Source of the DNA: an uncultured Ruminococcus sp.
GTDB lineage: Bacteria; Bacillota; Clostridia; Oscillospirales; Acutalibacteraceae
DNA length: 6,950 bases
Reading direction: 5' to 3'
Assembly: GCA_946055445.1 (NCBI GenBank)
Contig: CAMGGF010000065.1
Span: 1-6,950 of the forward strand
In this document: piece by piece, positions 1 through 6,856 of the stretch
How the letters are laid out: every line of letters begins with the position of its first letter
How positions within the stretch are numbered: the first letter of the stretch is position 1
Notes under the pieces: generated by a model
Databases searched by the model: none
What the model was told of the DNA's origin: nothing
What the model saw: the letters and a program-made list of their open reading frames with translations, nothing else
Translations under genes and position numbers: made by a program

Positions 1-67
1 AATACGCCGTAATATCAAATTTTCGGCATATTGTGTTCGACTCGCCTCACCTTAACTAAAATTTATC

Positions 68-76
68 GGAAGAAGG
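68..76 (+). promoter_or_regulatory. Ribosome binding site supporting the TTG start of the MATE gene
   Basis: GGAAGAAGG ends 8 bases before TTG 85. It decides the start codon, since the upstream in-frame TTG 31 and downstream GTG 121 and ATG 127 fit the family N-terminus less well. The 84 bases before the start contain no promoter I would defend; TAAAAT at 57-62 resembles a -10 box but has no matching -35 box at the right distance. Confidence 0.6.
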
Positions 77-84
77 TCTTTTTA

Positions 85-1431
85 TTGGTTACGGATTTAA
101 CCGTCGGCAAGCCACGCCGCGTGTTGATGAAGTTTACGCTTCCCTTGCTTTTAAGCGTTGTTTTTCAGCAATTCTATAATATTGCAGACAGTATGATCGC
201 CGGCCATTACATCGGTGTGCAGGCTTTGGCGGCAGTCGGGGCTTCTTATCCGATTACGATGATATTTATGGCAATTGCCAACGGCACAAATATCGGCTGT
301 TCCGTGGTGATTTCCCAACTGTTCGGCGGCAAAAGAATGACGCATATGAAATCGGCGGTCAGCACGGCTATATTTTCCAGCACGGCATTGGCGCTGATTT
401 TGACAGTCGGGGGTTTGTTTCTCTCCCCTATTCTATTGCGTGCAATTTCTACGCCCGCAGAGATAGAACAGGATGCCGCAGTCTATTTAAACATATACAT
501 CGGCGGGCTTTGCTTTCTGTTTTTATATAACATTGCAAACGGCGTCTTTACGGCTTTGGGTGACTCGAAAACGCCGCTGTTCTTTTTAATTTTTTCTTCC
601 GTCGGCAACATCATTTTGGACATCGTGTTTGTAACCAAACTGCAAATGGGTGTTGCGGGCGTTGCGTGGGCAACCTTTTCAGCACAAGGGTTTGCGTCTG
701 TTGCGGCAATTACGGTACTGATTTTTCGGATTCGAAAAATCGAAAGTCAAAAGCCGAAACTGTTTTCGGGCAAAATGCTTTTTCGCATTTCGCGTATCGC
801 CGTACCGAGTATTTTACAACAAAGTTTTGTTTCGGTCGGCAATGTGTTTATTCAAGGCTTGATTAACGGGTACGGTGCAACGGTTGTTGCCGCATTTTCG
901 GCGGCTATGAAACTGAACACATTTACCATTACCACCCTTTGCGCGCTGGGGAACGGGCTTTCGAGTTACACGGCGCAAAACATCGGCGCTGACAATGCAA
1001 AGCGCGTTAAGCAGGGATTTCACGCAGGTATCATCATTGCATTGCTGATTGCCGTGCCGTTTTTTACGCTGTTTTTTTGGTTTCCCGAACAATCTATGCA
1101 GTTGTTCGCCGAAAAAGGCAGTACAGAGGTAATCGCCGCAGGCGCCGCCTTTTTAAAAATCGTATCGCCGTTTTATTTCTTAATTACGGTAAAACTTGTG
1201 GTAGACGGTGTTTTACGCGGGGCGGGCGCGATGAACGCATTTATGATTGCAACCTTTTCCGATTTGATTTTGCGCGTTCTGTTTGCTTTTGTGCTCTCGC
1301 CCGTTTTCGGTGCGTGCGGCATTTGGTATTCTTGGCCGATTGGCTGGTCCATAGCAAGTATTCTTTCCCTCCTGTTTTACTGTACGGGAATATGGAAAAA
1401 GCATTTGCCGAGCCGTTCAAAAAGCATATAA
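85..1431 (+). CDS. MATE family multidrug/organic cation exporter
   Basis: This gene encodes an inner-membrane multidrug and toxic compound extrusion (MATE) protein. The family exchanges cationic drugs or metabolites for Na+ or H+. Read from TTG 85 the protein has 448 residues, normal for the family, with about twelve hydrophobic segments in two similar halves. The N-terminus carries DLTVGKP (residues 4-10) followed by FTLPLLLSVVFQQFYNIADS, the signature of the Clostridia/Bacilli MATE group. GDSKTP (159-164) and VLRGAGA (376-382) are the paired loop motifs of the two halves. TTG 85 is preferred because GAAGG lies 8 bases upstream and it makes DLTVGKP start right after the first residues. The same frame is open back to TTG 31, and ATG 127 would remove the conserved motif. 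It stands alone, converging on the nhaC-family gene and ending at a shared terminator. The substrate cannot be told from sequence. The family call is firm; the start is probable. Confidence 0.93.
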   Translation: MVTDLTVGKPRRVLMKFTLPLLLSVVFQQFYNIADSMIAGHYIGVQALAAVGASYPITMIFMAIANGTNIGCSVVISQLFGGKRMTHMKSAVSTAIFSSTALALILTVGGLFLSPILLRAISTPAEIEQDAAVYLNIYIGGLCFLFLYNIANGVFTALGDSKTPLFFLIFSSVGNIILDIVFVTKLQMGVAGVAWATFSAQGFASVAAITVLIFRIRKIESQKPKLFSGKMLFRISRIAVPSILQQSFVSVGNVFIQGLINGYGATVVAAFSAAMKLNTFTITTLCALGNGLSSYTAQNIGADNAKRVKQGFHAGIIIALLIAVPFFTLFFWFPEQSMQLFAEKGSTEVIAAGAAFLKIVSPFYFLITVKLVVDGVLRGAGAMNAFMIATFSDLILRVLFAFVLSPVFGACGIWYSWPIGWSIASILSLLFYCTGIWKKHLPSRSKSI

Positions 1432-1432
1432 A

Positions 1433-1472
1433 AAAGACCGTTTCAAGGGCAAAACCTCTTGAAACGGTCTTT
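1433..1472. terminator. Bidirectional intrinsic terminator between convergent genes
   Basis: Bases 1433-1447 and 1458-1472 form a perfect 15-bp inverted repeat (AAAGACCGTTTCAAG against its complement). Two more G-C pairs (1448-1449 with 1455-1456) are possible if T1457 is bulged, leaving a CAAAA loop. The stem has an A-run on its left and a T-run on its right, so it ends in a U-tract whichever strand is transcribed. It begins 2 bases after the MATE stop codon and lies 14 bases beyond the stop of the opposing nhaC-family gene, serving both. Confidence 0.93.
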
Positions 1473-1485
1473 CGTTTTCACACGG

Positions 1486-2982
1486 TTAATTCTTTTGCAT
1501 TTTACGGGAAACGAAGTAAATGCCGCACAAAATCAGCACCATCAACACCAACCCGACAGGCAGAGAAACCCAAATGCTCTCGGTAAAGCCTGCAAGCAAG
1601 TAAGTTACGAAACACACTGCCGCAACCAGCAGCGCATACGGCGATTGTGTGGAGACATGGTCCAAATGGTTGCAGTTTGCACCCGTAGACGCCAAAATGG
1701 TTGTATCGGAAATCGGCGAAATATGGTCGCCGCAGACAGCGCCCGCCAAAATCGACGCAACGGAAATGGTTAAAATCGAGGTGATTTCCATGCCGCCAAA
1801 CACGGAAACCGCTATCGGAATGAGAATGGCGAATGTGCCCCAAGAAGTGCCCGTCGCAAAGGCGAGCCCCAATGCAACCAAGAAGAAAATTGCCGGCAAA
1901 AGCCCGGTAGGCATACTGCTTTCGGAAACAACATTGCTGACAAACGCACCTGCGTTCAAATAACTTGCGCCGCAAACGCCGCTCAAAGTCCAAGCAAAGG
2001 TCAAAATCAAAATGGCGGGCACCATTGCTTTAAAGCCGTCTGTAATGCTTTCCATAAACGCGCGCGCCGTAATCACCTTGCGCGGAATATATAAGAGGAA
2101 AATTACAATCAGCGTAAAGAAAGAACCGATTGCCAAAGAAAGACCTGCCGAACAATCGGCAAAGGCGTCTTTCACGCTTGCGCCCTCTAAAATGCCGCCC
2201 GTGTAAAGCATTGCCAAAACGCAAAATACAATCAGCGTAGCAATGGGAATAATTAAATCGTACACTCTGCCTTTTGTATTCGCGGTTTCCTGCTGCAATT
2301 CGACAAGTGTGTCACCGCCTTCGGGGTGCTTGTCGTTATATTTTTTCATCGGGCCGAAATCAAAATTCGTGACGATTAAGAAAATAATCATTGCCACCGT
2401 AAACAGCGCGTAGAAGTTGGCGGGAATGGTGCGTAAAAACAGCCCAAAACCGTCAATACTGCTGCCCTCCGGCATAGACGAACCGACTGCCGCCGCCCAA
2501 CTGGAAATCGGTGCAATAATGCAGACAGGTGCCGCAGTTGCGTCAATAATATAGGCAAGTTTTGCGCGTGTGATTTTATGACGGTCGGTAACAGGGCTCA
2601 TCACCGTGCCGACGGTTAAGCAGTTGAAATAGTCATCGACGAAAATCAATGCGCCGAGCGCCGAAGTTGCCGCCAACGCACCGCGTTTGCTTTTAATGGA
2701 ACGGGCCGCCCATTTTCCGTACGCCGCAGATGCACCCGACTTGCTCATCAGCGACACAAGCATACCGAGAATGACCAAGAAAATAATAATCGTGATATTC
2801 CCGCCGACTTTGTCACTCATAATGTCAAATGTGGTTTCCAGTGCTTGCAAAATATGGAAATCGGTGTAAAACAGCGCGCCCGACAAAATGCCGATGAGCA
2901 AGGAAATATACACCTCTTTCGTAATCAGCGCCAGCACAATGGCAATAATGGGCGGCACTAACGCCCAAAAGGTTGCCTCCAT
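1486..2982 (-). CDS. nhaC: NhaC family Na+/H+ antiporter
   Basis: This gene encodes a 498-residue polytopic membrane protein of the NhaC family (Pfam PF03553), which classically exchanges internal Na+ for external H+. Diagnostic motifs are FVDDYFNCLTVG (114-125), the stretch from the TAAPVCIIAPISSWAA region (148-165), TGTSWGTFAILIP (377-389) and CGDHISPISDTTILAS (417-432). About a dozen hydrophobic segments span the length, with a charged loop near 209-240. Length is typical for the family. ATG 2982 has a good ribosome site (AGGGGA, 7 bases away). It lies 33 bases behind the acetyltransferase gene with no terminator between, so the two are probably co-transcribed. Family members also include MleN-type malate/lactate antiporters and predicted lysine transporters, so the symbol reflects the family only and the substrate is not settled. 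Confidence 0.9.
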   Translation of the reverse strand: MEATFWALVPPIIAIVLALITKEVYISLLIGILSGALFYTDFHILQALETTFDIMSDKVGGNITIIIFLVILGMLVSLMSKSGASAAYGKWAARSIKSKRGALAATSALGALIFVDDYFNCLTVGTVMSPVTDRHKITRAKLAYIIDATAAPVCIIAPISSWAAAVGSSMPEGSSIDGFGLFLRTIPANFYALFTVAMIIFLIVTNFDFGPMKKYNDKHPEGGDTLVELQQETANTKGRVYDLIIPIATLIVFCVLAMLYTGGILEGASVKDAFADCSAGLSLAIGSFFTLIVIFLLYIPRKVITARAFMESITDGFKAMVPAILILTFAWTLSGVCGASYLNAGAFVSNVVSESSMPTGLLPAIFFLVALGLAFATGTSWGTFAILIPIAVSVFGGMEITSILTISVASILAGAVCGDHISPISDTTILASTGANCNHLDHVSTQSPYALLVAAVCFVTYLLAGFTESIWVSLPVGLVLMVLILCGIYFVSRKMQKN

Positions 2983-3001
2983 AAAATCTTCCCCTTTTCT
3001 T

Positions 3002-3025
3002 TTTTACTTTTACTTTTATTTTTGT
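3002..3025. repeat. Short hexamer repeat at the acetyltransferase-nhaC junction
   Basis: Four hexamers in a row read TTTTAC, TTTTAC, TTTTAT, TTTTGT on the + strand. They cover the last codons and stop of the acetyltransferase and part of the 33-base spacer. In the mRNA this is an A-rich leader before the nhaC ribosome site. It may be a simple low-complexity tract prone to slippage or an unstructured region favouring initiation; no function is claimed. Confidence 0.55.
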
Positions 3026-3501
3026 GTTTTGTAATTCGCTAATTTTTCGCCGTCCAAACGGAAAATCCACCACTCGTCCATATGTTTTGCGCCCAAACGG
3101 AAATAGAATTCCTGCGACGGGGTATTCCAATCGAGACAAACCCATTCAAGCCTGCCGTAATTGCCGTCTGCCGCGTATTTTGCGACGGCGTCAAACAACG
3201 CTTTGCCGTACCCTTTGCCGCGGCAATCGGGGTCTACAAATAAATCTTCCAAATGAATCCCCTTGCGCCCGACAAAGGTAGAATAGGTTTCAAAGAACAG
3301 CGCAAAGCCGACCGCTTTGCCGTTTTCTTCCCCCAAAAAGACTTTGGCGGCATTGTCGCCGAACACAACCTCACGAATTAAATCCTCGGAATTGACAACC
3401 TCGTCGGTCATTTTTTCATATTCGGCGATTTTTTGAATAAAAGAAAGCACGGTGTTTGCGTCGTCTACCGTAGCAAGCCGTACCGAAAAATTTGTTTCCA
3501 T
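3016..3501 (-). CDS. GNAT N-acetyltransferase, diamine/thialysine acetyltransferase-like
   Basis: This 161-residue cytosolic enzyme belongs to the GNAT superfamily and would transfer acetyl from acetyl-CoA to an amine. RGKGYG (94-99) is the acetyl-CoA pyrophosphate-binding loop (R/Q-x-x-G-x-G/A). The block TYSTFVGRKGIHLEDLFV (72-89) and LDWNTPSQEFYFRLGA (123-138) resemble the SAT1/SAT2 spermidine/spermine and thialysine acetyltransferase group. Tyr133 sits where the catalytic tyrosine of SAT1 is found. Length is normal and the whole fold appears present. ATG 3501 has GAGGGA 5 bases upstream. The gene has its own candidate promoter and is followed after 33 bases by the NhaC-family gene in the same direction. 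The subfamily resemblance is from memory of motifs, so a polyamine, thialysine or other primary amine substrate is possible; the GNAT assignment itself is secure. Confidence 0.9.
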   Translation of the reverse strand: METNFSVRLATVDDANTVLSFIQKIAEYEKMTDEVVNSEDLIREVVFGDNAAKVFLGEENGKAVGFALFFETYSTFVGRKGIHLEDLFVDPDCRGKGYGKALFDAVAKYAADGNYGRLEWVCLDWNTPSQEFYFRLGAKHMDEWWIFRLDGEKLANYKTQK

Positions 3502-3541
3502 AAGTCCCTCGGTTTGATAAAAAATTTAAAACAATAGATAA

Positions 3542-3570
3542 AGAATACCAAATATTCGTGCAAATTGCAA
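3542..3570 (-). promoter_or_regulatory. Candidate sigma-A promoter for the acetyltransferase-nhaC unit
   Basis: Reading leftward, TTGCAA (3570-3565) is followed by a 17-base spacer and TATTCT (3547-3542), with TGG directly before the -10 box forming an extended -10 (TGn). Each box matches four of six consensus bases. Transcription would start near 3535, leaving a leader of about 34 bases that holds only the GAGGGA ribosome site and has no room for a riboswitch. Placement downstream of a terminator supports it. Confidence 0.42.
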
Positions 3571-3595
3571 CAAAAAATATCAAAAAGTGTCAAAA
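3561..3595. promoter_or_regulatory. Phased A-tracts, likely curved DNA/UP element upstream of the promoter
   Basis: On the + strand the sequence CAAA recurs at 3561, 3571, 3581 and 3591, giving A-runs of 3, 6, 5 and 4 that start exactly 10 bp apart. Three of them lie directly upstream (in the leftward sense) of the candidate -35 box. A-tracts in step with the helix bend DNA and often act as UP elements that contact the RNA polymerase alpha subunit. The spacing is seen; the role is inferred. Confidence 0.5.
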
Positions 3596-3608
3596 GTATA
3601 CCGTTTCA

Positions 3609-3654
3609 CATAAAATAAGCCGAACAGATTGCGTTCTGTTCGGTCTTTTTTATG
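3609..3654 (-). terminator. Hairpin terminator after the mannosidase gene
   Basis: CCGAACAGA (3620-3628) and TCTGTTCGG (3635-3643) form a perfect 9-bp stem with a six-base loop. The flanking tracts 3609-3619 and 3645-3654 can extend the pairing with a few bulges. It lies just downstream of the mannosidase stop codon. In the leftward direction the stem is followed by CTTATTTTAT, a somewhat interrupted U-tract. The + strand version has the cleaner T-run (3646-3651), but no rightward gene precedes it, so bidirectional shape is the likely explanation. Confidence 0.8.
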
Positions 3655-3655
3655 T

Positions 3656-6607
3656 TTAGTTTAGGTCAATGCCCAATGTGAGAATTTCAAACGGCTGATA
3701 CGGGATTTCGGCGCTTTCGCCCACAACATCTTCCAACATATTCAAGAGTTTTACTTTTTTCGGCAAGTGCAATGTGCCGCGGTGTCCGTCGCACTCGGTC
3801 AAGCGGACAACCACCGTTTTGCCGTCCTCGGACAGTTTCATTGCCTGTAAGAATAAGCCGTCAAAAGTGTTTTGACAGGATACATCCGCTTTTACAATCG
3901 GCACATTGTATTCCAACGCGATTTGGTTGAGTTTTGCCGATACCGCGTCGCCCGCGTGCGGCAAAATCATATAGCAGAAGCGGTGCTCGCCCATATCGCT
4001 GGTCGGGTCGGGGCGAATGGTTGCGCGCAAAAGGCTTAAAGACATCGTGTTTTCATCAAACCCGACACCGTATTTGCAGTCATTGATGAGCGCCACGCCG
4101 CCGTCGGTTTCCGCAAGGTCGCACCATTTGTGGTGGCAGACTTCAAAGCGCGCCTGTTGCCAAGTGGTGTTTTTGTGCGTTTCGCGCTTGATGAAGCCTG
4201 CGCCGAGGTCGCAAACCGCCTCCCGCGTTAAAACATTACACGAAAACTCCGCTTTGGCAAGGCGGTGCTTTTCGTGCCAATCCACCGAATTTTCGACTTC
4301 AATTCCGCGGGACTGGCGGAACAAGCGAATGTACCGCGTCCAACTGCTTTGCCCGACTTTGACAGTACAGGCAAATACAGCAACCTCGTTGTTTTTCTCA
4401 GTCAAATGCAAGGGGTCCGAAACAGTCGGCAACACGGGTTTGTCTTTATAATTCGGCAAAATATCCCACGCGTCGTAAACACCGGGCTTGTCCTCGTAGA
4501 ATTTCAATTTGTTGAAATCCCCGTTTGCCCATTCACGCGAAAGCGTTTTGTCATACAGCGACAAAATACTGCCGTCCGGCGCAAAGCGTATTTTATAATA
4601 CGGGGTTTCTACCGTATCGCCGTCTGTAAAGCACCATTCCCCTGCCGTGCCGCTGTTTTGCGGCTTCAATTCGCCGTTTTGCAAAGCAGGCAAATTCGGA
4701 ATACACCAAAAGCCTGTTTTGCCGTAGCGTGTGCTGTCGCCGTTTTCGTTTTCCACAAAGGTTAAACCGGTGCGCGGGAAATTCAAGGAATTAAAATACT
4801 GTGTGCCGTTGCCGATAATTTCGTCAAGCATCTTGTCCACGGCTTCGTAATCTGCCATCGCATCGCGGTAAACGGGCGTGATATGACTGCCCGGCAAAAT
4901 ATCGTGGAACTGATTGATTAAAAGTTTTTTCCAGCATTCGCGCAAGGTTTCCTGCGGATAGGGTTTGCCGGAAAGCGCGCGCAAGGTTGCAATAATTTCC
5001 GCTTCGCGCAGTTTATATTCCAACTTGCGGTTTTGCTGTTTGATATTTGCTTTTGTGGTAAATGTACCGCGGTGCATTTCCAAATACAACTCGCCGTCCC
5101 ACTTTTGCAGATTGGGATTGTCTTTCAAATTCTTTTCCAAAAATGCCGCGGCACTCGTATGCTCGGTTTTGGGCATAATCGACAGTTTGTCGAAACGGTG
5201 CATGAACTCAATCATTTCCTCGGTGCAACCGCTGCCGCCGTCGCCGTAACCGAACATAGACATCGTTTGCCCGCCTGTGTTTTTATCCTGATAGGCTTCC
5301 CAGTTCTCCTGAATTTGGGAAGGCGTATTCCAAGTAATAAAGTGCGTGGGCGGCACACAGGCATAGACCTCACTGCCGTCTATGCCTTTCCAGATAAAGT
5401 TATTGTGCGGGAAACGGTTGGTATCGTTCCAAGTAGACATTTTATTGGACACAAAATACTCTACGCCGCTTTTTTTGAGGATTTGCGGCAAAATCCAACT
5501 GTTGCCGAACACATCGGGCAACCAACAGTTTTGCACGGTTTTGCCGAATTTTTCACGGAAATACCGTTGCCCATACAGGCATTGCCGAATAAGACTTTCC
5601 GCCGCGGGAATATTGCAGTCAGGCTCGACATACATGGCGCCTACGGGTTCAAACTGCCCGGCGGCAATTTTCTCTTTTAACTCCGCAAACACTTCGGGGT
5701 AATACTTTTCCAAGGTTTCATAGGTATAGGCTTGGGTGTGGGTGTATTTGAAATCGGGATACCTGTCCATTAAGCGCAGTTGGATAAGCACCGTGCGCAA
5801 GTTTTTCTGCACGGCGTGAATACGGCGCCAATAGTAAGCAATATCCAAATGCGAATGGGCAATCAACGCCACATCGCCGTTCCCCTTGTAGTCATCGTTT
5901 TTATATATAACTTCCTCTACATAGCGTTTGGCGTCCGTAAGCCCCGGAAGCGTATCCTCCTCAAAGTCAATCAAATTCAAGGCGTTGTTCAGTTCACGGT
6001 TTAAAAACGCACGGTAATCTTCATTGAACAAATCACTGCCCGCAATATCCAAAAGCAATTCCAAATCGTAGACCAAATCCAAAACATCGTGATTGACCGT
6101 TGCAAGATAGGCACCCTCAAAAATCTGACGGCAACCGCGCACGGACAGCGATTCGGGATTGCGCTCATCATCGGGTTTGGAACGGTTATAGCCCTGCATT
6201 TCAAAATACAGGGTTTCACAGTTCGGCTCTAAATAGGGCGACAGCAAAATGCGGTCGCGGTTCGGGTCAACGCCGCCGACATATTTACCGTTGACCTTGA
6301 CGATAATTTCCGCCGCCGTTTTTAACGAAAGCCACAGTTCTTCCCCGCAAAAATCTGCGGGCACAGCAATTTCACCGCGGATAAACGCCGTACCGTCGGG
6401 GGTGAAATACATATCCCCTTTTCTGAGCGGGCGGTAATCTTCGGTATAGTATGCATATTCCATTTCGGAAACCTGCCGCGCGTCGCGGATTTGCAGAGTT
6501 TTGATTTCATATTTTTTTGCATAAATATGCCGTTTAAGCCAGCCGAAGCGCAACGCTGTCCATTCTTCGGGACGCATACTGCGGCGGGTAACTTTAATAT
6601 GTGCCAT
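3656..6607 (-). CDS. GH38 alpha-mannosidase, cytosolic MAN2C1-like type
   Basis: This 983-residue enzyme hydrolyses non-reducing alpha-mannosidic bonds with retention, using a zinc-type divalent metal. There is no signal peptide, so it should act in the cytosol on imported mannosides. Residues 1-240 form the N-terminal region. The GH38 catalytic domain (about 243-520) has HSHLDIAYYW (251-260), with His253 and Asp255 as metal ligands. WLPDVFG (362-368) holds the nucleophile Asp365, and FGYGDGGSG spans 452-460. HRGTFTT (512-518) has the fourth metal ligand, His512. NQFHDILPGS (565-574) follows in the middle domain. The C-terminal beta domain (about 660-980) includes DCKYG (843-847) and GEHRF (873-877). 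Length matches the family. The usual Trp after H-x-D in MAN2C1 and Golgi enzymes is Tyr258. ATG 6607 has AAGGAG 7 bases upstream, overlapping the previous stop. The gene is last in an operon with a NifU-like gene and a probable phosphohexomutase. Linkage specificity cannot be read from sequence. Confidence 0.95.
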   Translation of the reverse strand: MAHIKVTRRSMRPEEWTALRFGWLKRHIYAKKYEIKTLQIRDARQVSEMEYAYYTEDYRPLRKGDMYFTPDGTAFIRGEIAVPADFCGEELWLSLKTAAEIIVKVNGKYVGGVDPNRDRILLSPYLEPNCETLYFEMQGYNRSKPDDERNPESLSVRGCRQIFEGAYLATVNHDVLDLVYDLELLLDIAGSDLFNEDYRAFLNRELNNALNLIDFEEDTLPGLTDAKRYVEEVIYKNDDYKGNGDVALIAHSHLDIAYYWRRIHAVQKNLRTVLIQLRLMDRYPDFKYTHTQAYTYETLEKYYPEVFAELKEKIAAGQFEPVGAMYVEPDCNIPAAESLIRQCLYGQRYFREKFGKTVQNCWLPDVFGNSWILPQILKKSGVEYFVSNKMSTWNDTNRFPHNNFIWKGIDGSEVYACVPPTHFITWNTPSQIQENWEAYQDKNTGGQTMSMFGYGDGGSGCTEEMIEFMHRFDKLSIMPKTEHTSAAAFLEKNLKDNPNLQKWDGELYLEMHRGTFTTKANIKQQNRKLEYKLREAEIIATLRALSGKPYPQETLRECWKKLLINQFHDILPGSHITPVYRDAMADYEAVDKMLDEIIGNGTQYFNSLNFPRTGLTFVENENGDSTRYGKTGFWCIPNLPALQNGELKPQNSGTAGEWCFTDGDTVETPYYKIRFAPDGSILSLYDKTLSREWANGDFNKLKFYEDKPGVYDAWDILPNYKDKPVLPTVSDPLHLTEKNNEVAVFACTVKVGQSSWTRYIRLFRQSRGIEVENSVDWHEKHRLAKAEFSCNVLTREAVCDLGAGFIKRETHKNTTWQQARFEVCHHKWCDLAETDGGVALINDCKYGVGFDENTMSLSLLRATIRPDPTSDMGEHRFCYMILPHAGDAVSAKLNQIALEYNVPIVKADVSCQNTFDGLFLQAMKLSEDGKTVVVRLTECDGHRGTLHLPKKVKLLNMLEDVVGESAEIPYQPFEILTLGIDLN

Positions 6608-6614
6608 TGCTTAA

Positions 6615-6620
6615 CTCCTT
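6615..6620 (-). promoter_or_regulatory. Mannosidase ribosome binding site overlapping the upstream stop codon
   Basis: Reading leftward, AAGGAG (6620-6615) shares its first two bases with the TAA stop (6621-6619) of the NifU-like gene and lies 7 bases before ATG 6607. Ribosomes finishing the small gene can pass directly to the mannosidase, which suggests coupled translation. Confidence 0.75.
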
Positions 6621-6852
6621 ATGCATCCCAAAAAAACGGTTTTTTGCGCACAGCATTTATTGTAACGCGCTTGCCCAAATCTTTTTCGATTTCCTGTTCC
6701 ATCCAATGTACACAACGGTCTAAAATCAAGCATTTGGAGCATTCACCTTGAAACACAAGGGTTAAATCGTCGTCGCAAAGGGACGCAAAACAAACCTCGC
6801 CGCCGTCACCCTGAATTTTCGGCCGAATGACAGACGCAATGTATTCTTCCAT
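6619..6852 (-). CDS. Small NifU-like (NifU C-terminal domain) protein
   Basis: This 77-residue protein consists of just one NifU C-terminal-type domain (Pfam PF01106), a fold that in NifU, Nfu and related proteins holds or delivers an Fe-S cluster. Seen in the sequence are VIRPKIQGDGGEV (8-20), matching the family RP-x-x-Q-x-DGG signature, and GECSKC (36-41), the CxxC pair (Cys38, Cys41) that binds the cluster between two subunits. Cys21, Cys26 and Cys47 are extra cysteines. The CxxC is followed by LILDRC, not the proline/serine-rich CPxS often seen, so it is a divergent member. ATG 6852 has AGGAG 9 bases upstream. The gene starts 4 bases after the probable phosphohexomutase and ends 11 bases before the mannosidase. 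It could be a general Fe-S carrier that merely shares the transcript; a link to sugar metabolism is not established. Confidence 0.82.
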   Translation of the reverse strand: MEEYIASVIRPKIQGDGGEVCFASLCDDDLTLVFQGECSKCLILDRCVHWMEQEIEKDLGKRVTINAVRKKPFFWDA

Positions 6853-6856
6853 CGAC

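Noticed and set aside
31..50. GTTCGACTC resembling a tRNA T-loop near the left edge
   Set aside because: The flanking bases do not form the required T-stem, and no anticodon or D-arm structure precedes it.
1077..1586. Open frame of 169 codons on the + strand overlapping the MATE 3' end, the terminator and the nhaC end
   Set aside because: It is out of frame with the MATE gene, is rich in Arg and Cys as shadow frames are, and reads through a strong terminator.
2013..2206. Several short open frames on both strands inside the nhaC-family gene
   Set aside because: They have no homology I recognise, no ribosome sites, and sit fully inside a well-conserved membrane protein gene.
3502..3541. Possible riboswitch (for example lysine-type) ahead of the acetyltransferase-nhaC unit
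   Set aside because: The leader between the candidate transcription start and ATG is only about 34 bases, and the upstream gap to the terminator holds only AT-rich promoter-like sequence, with no structured aptamer.
5033..5680. Long open frame (215 codons) on the + strand opposite the mannosidase gene
   Set aside because: It lies wholly antisense to the conserved GH38 catalytic domain, has no recognisable domain or good ribosome site, and is explained by the codon usage of the opposite strand.
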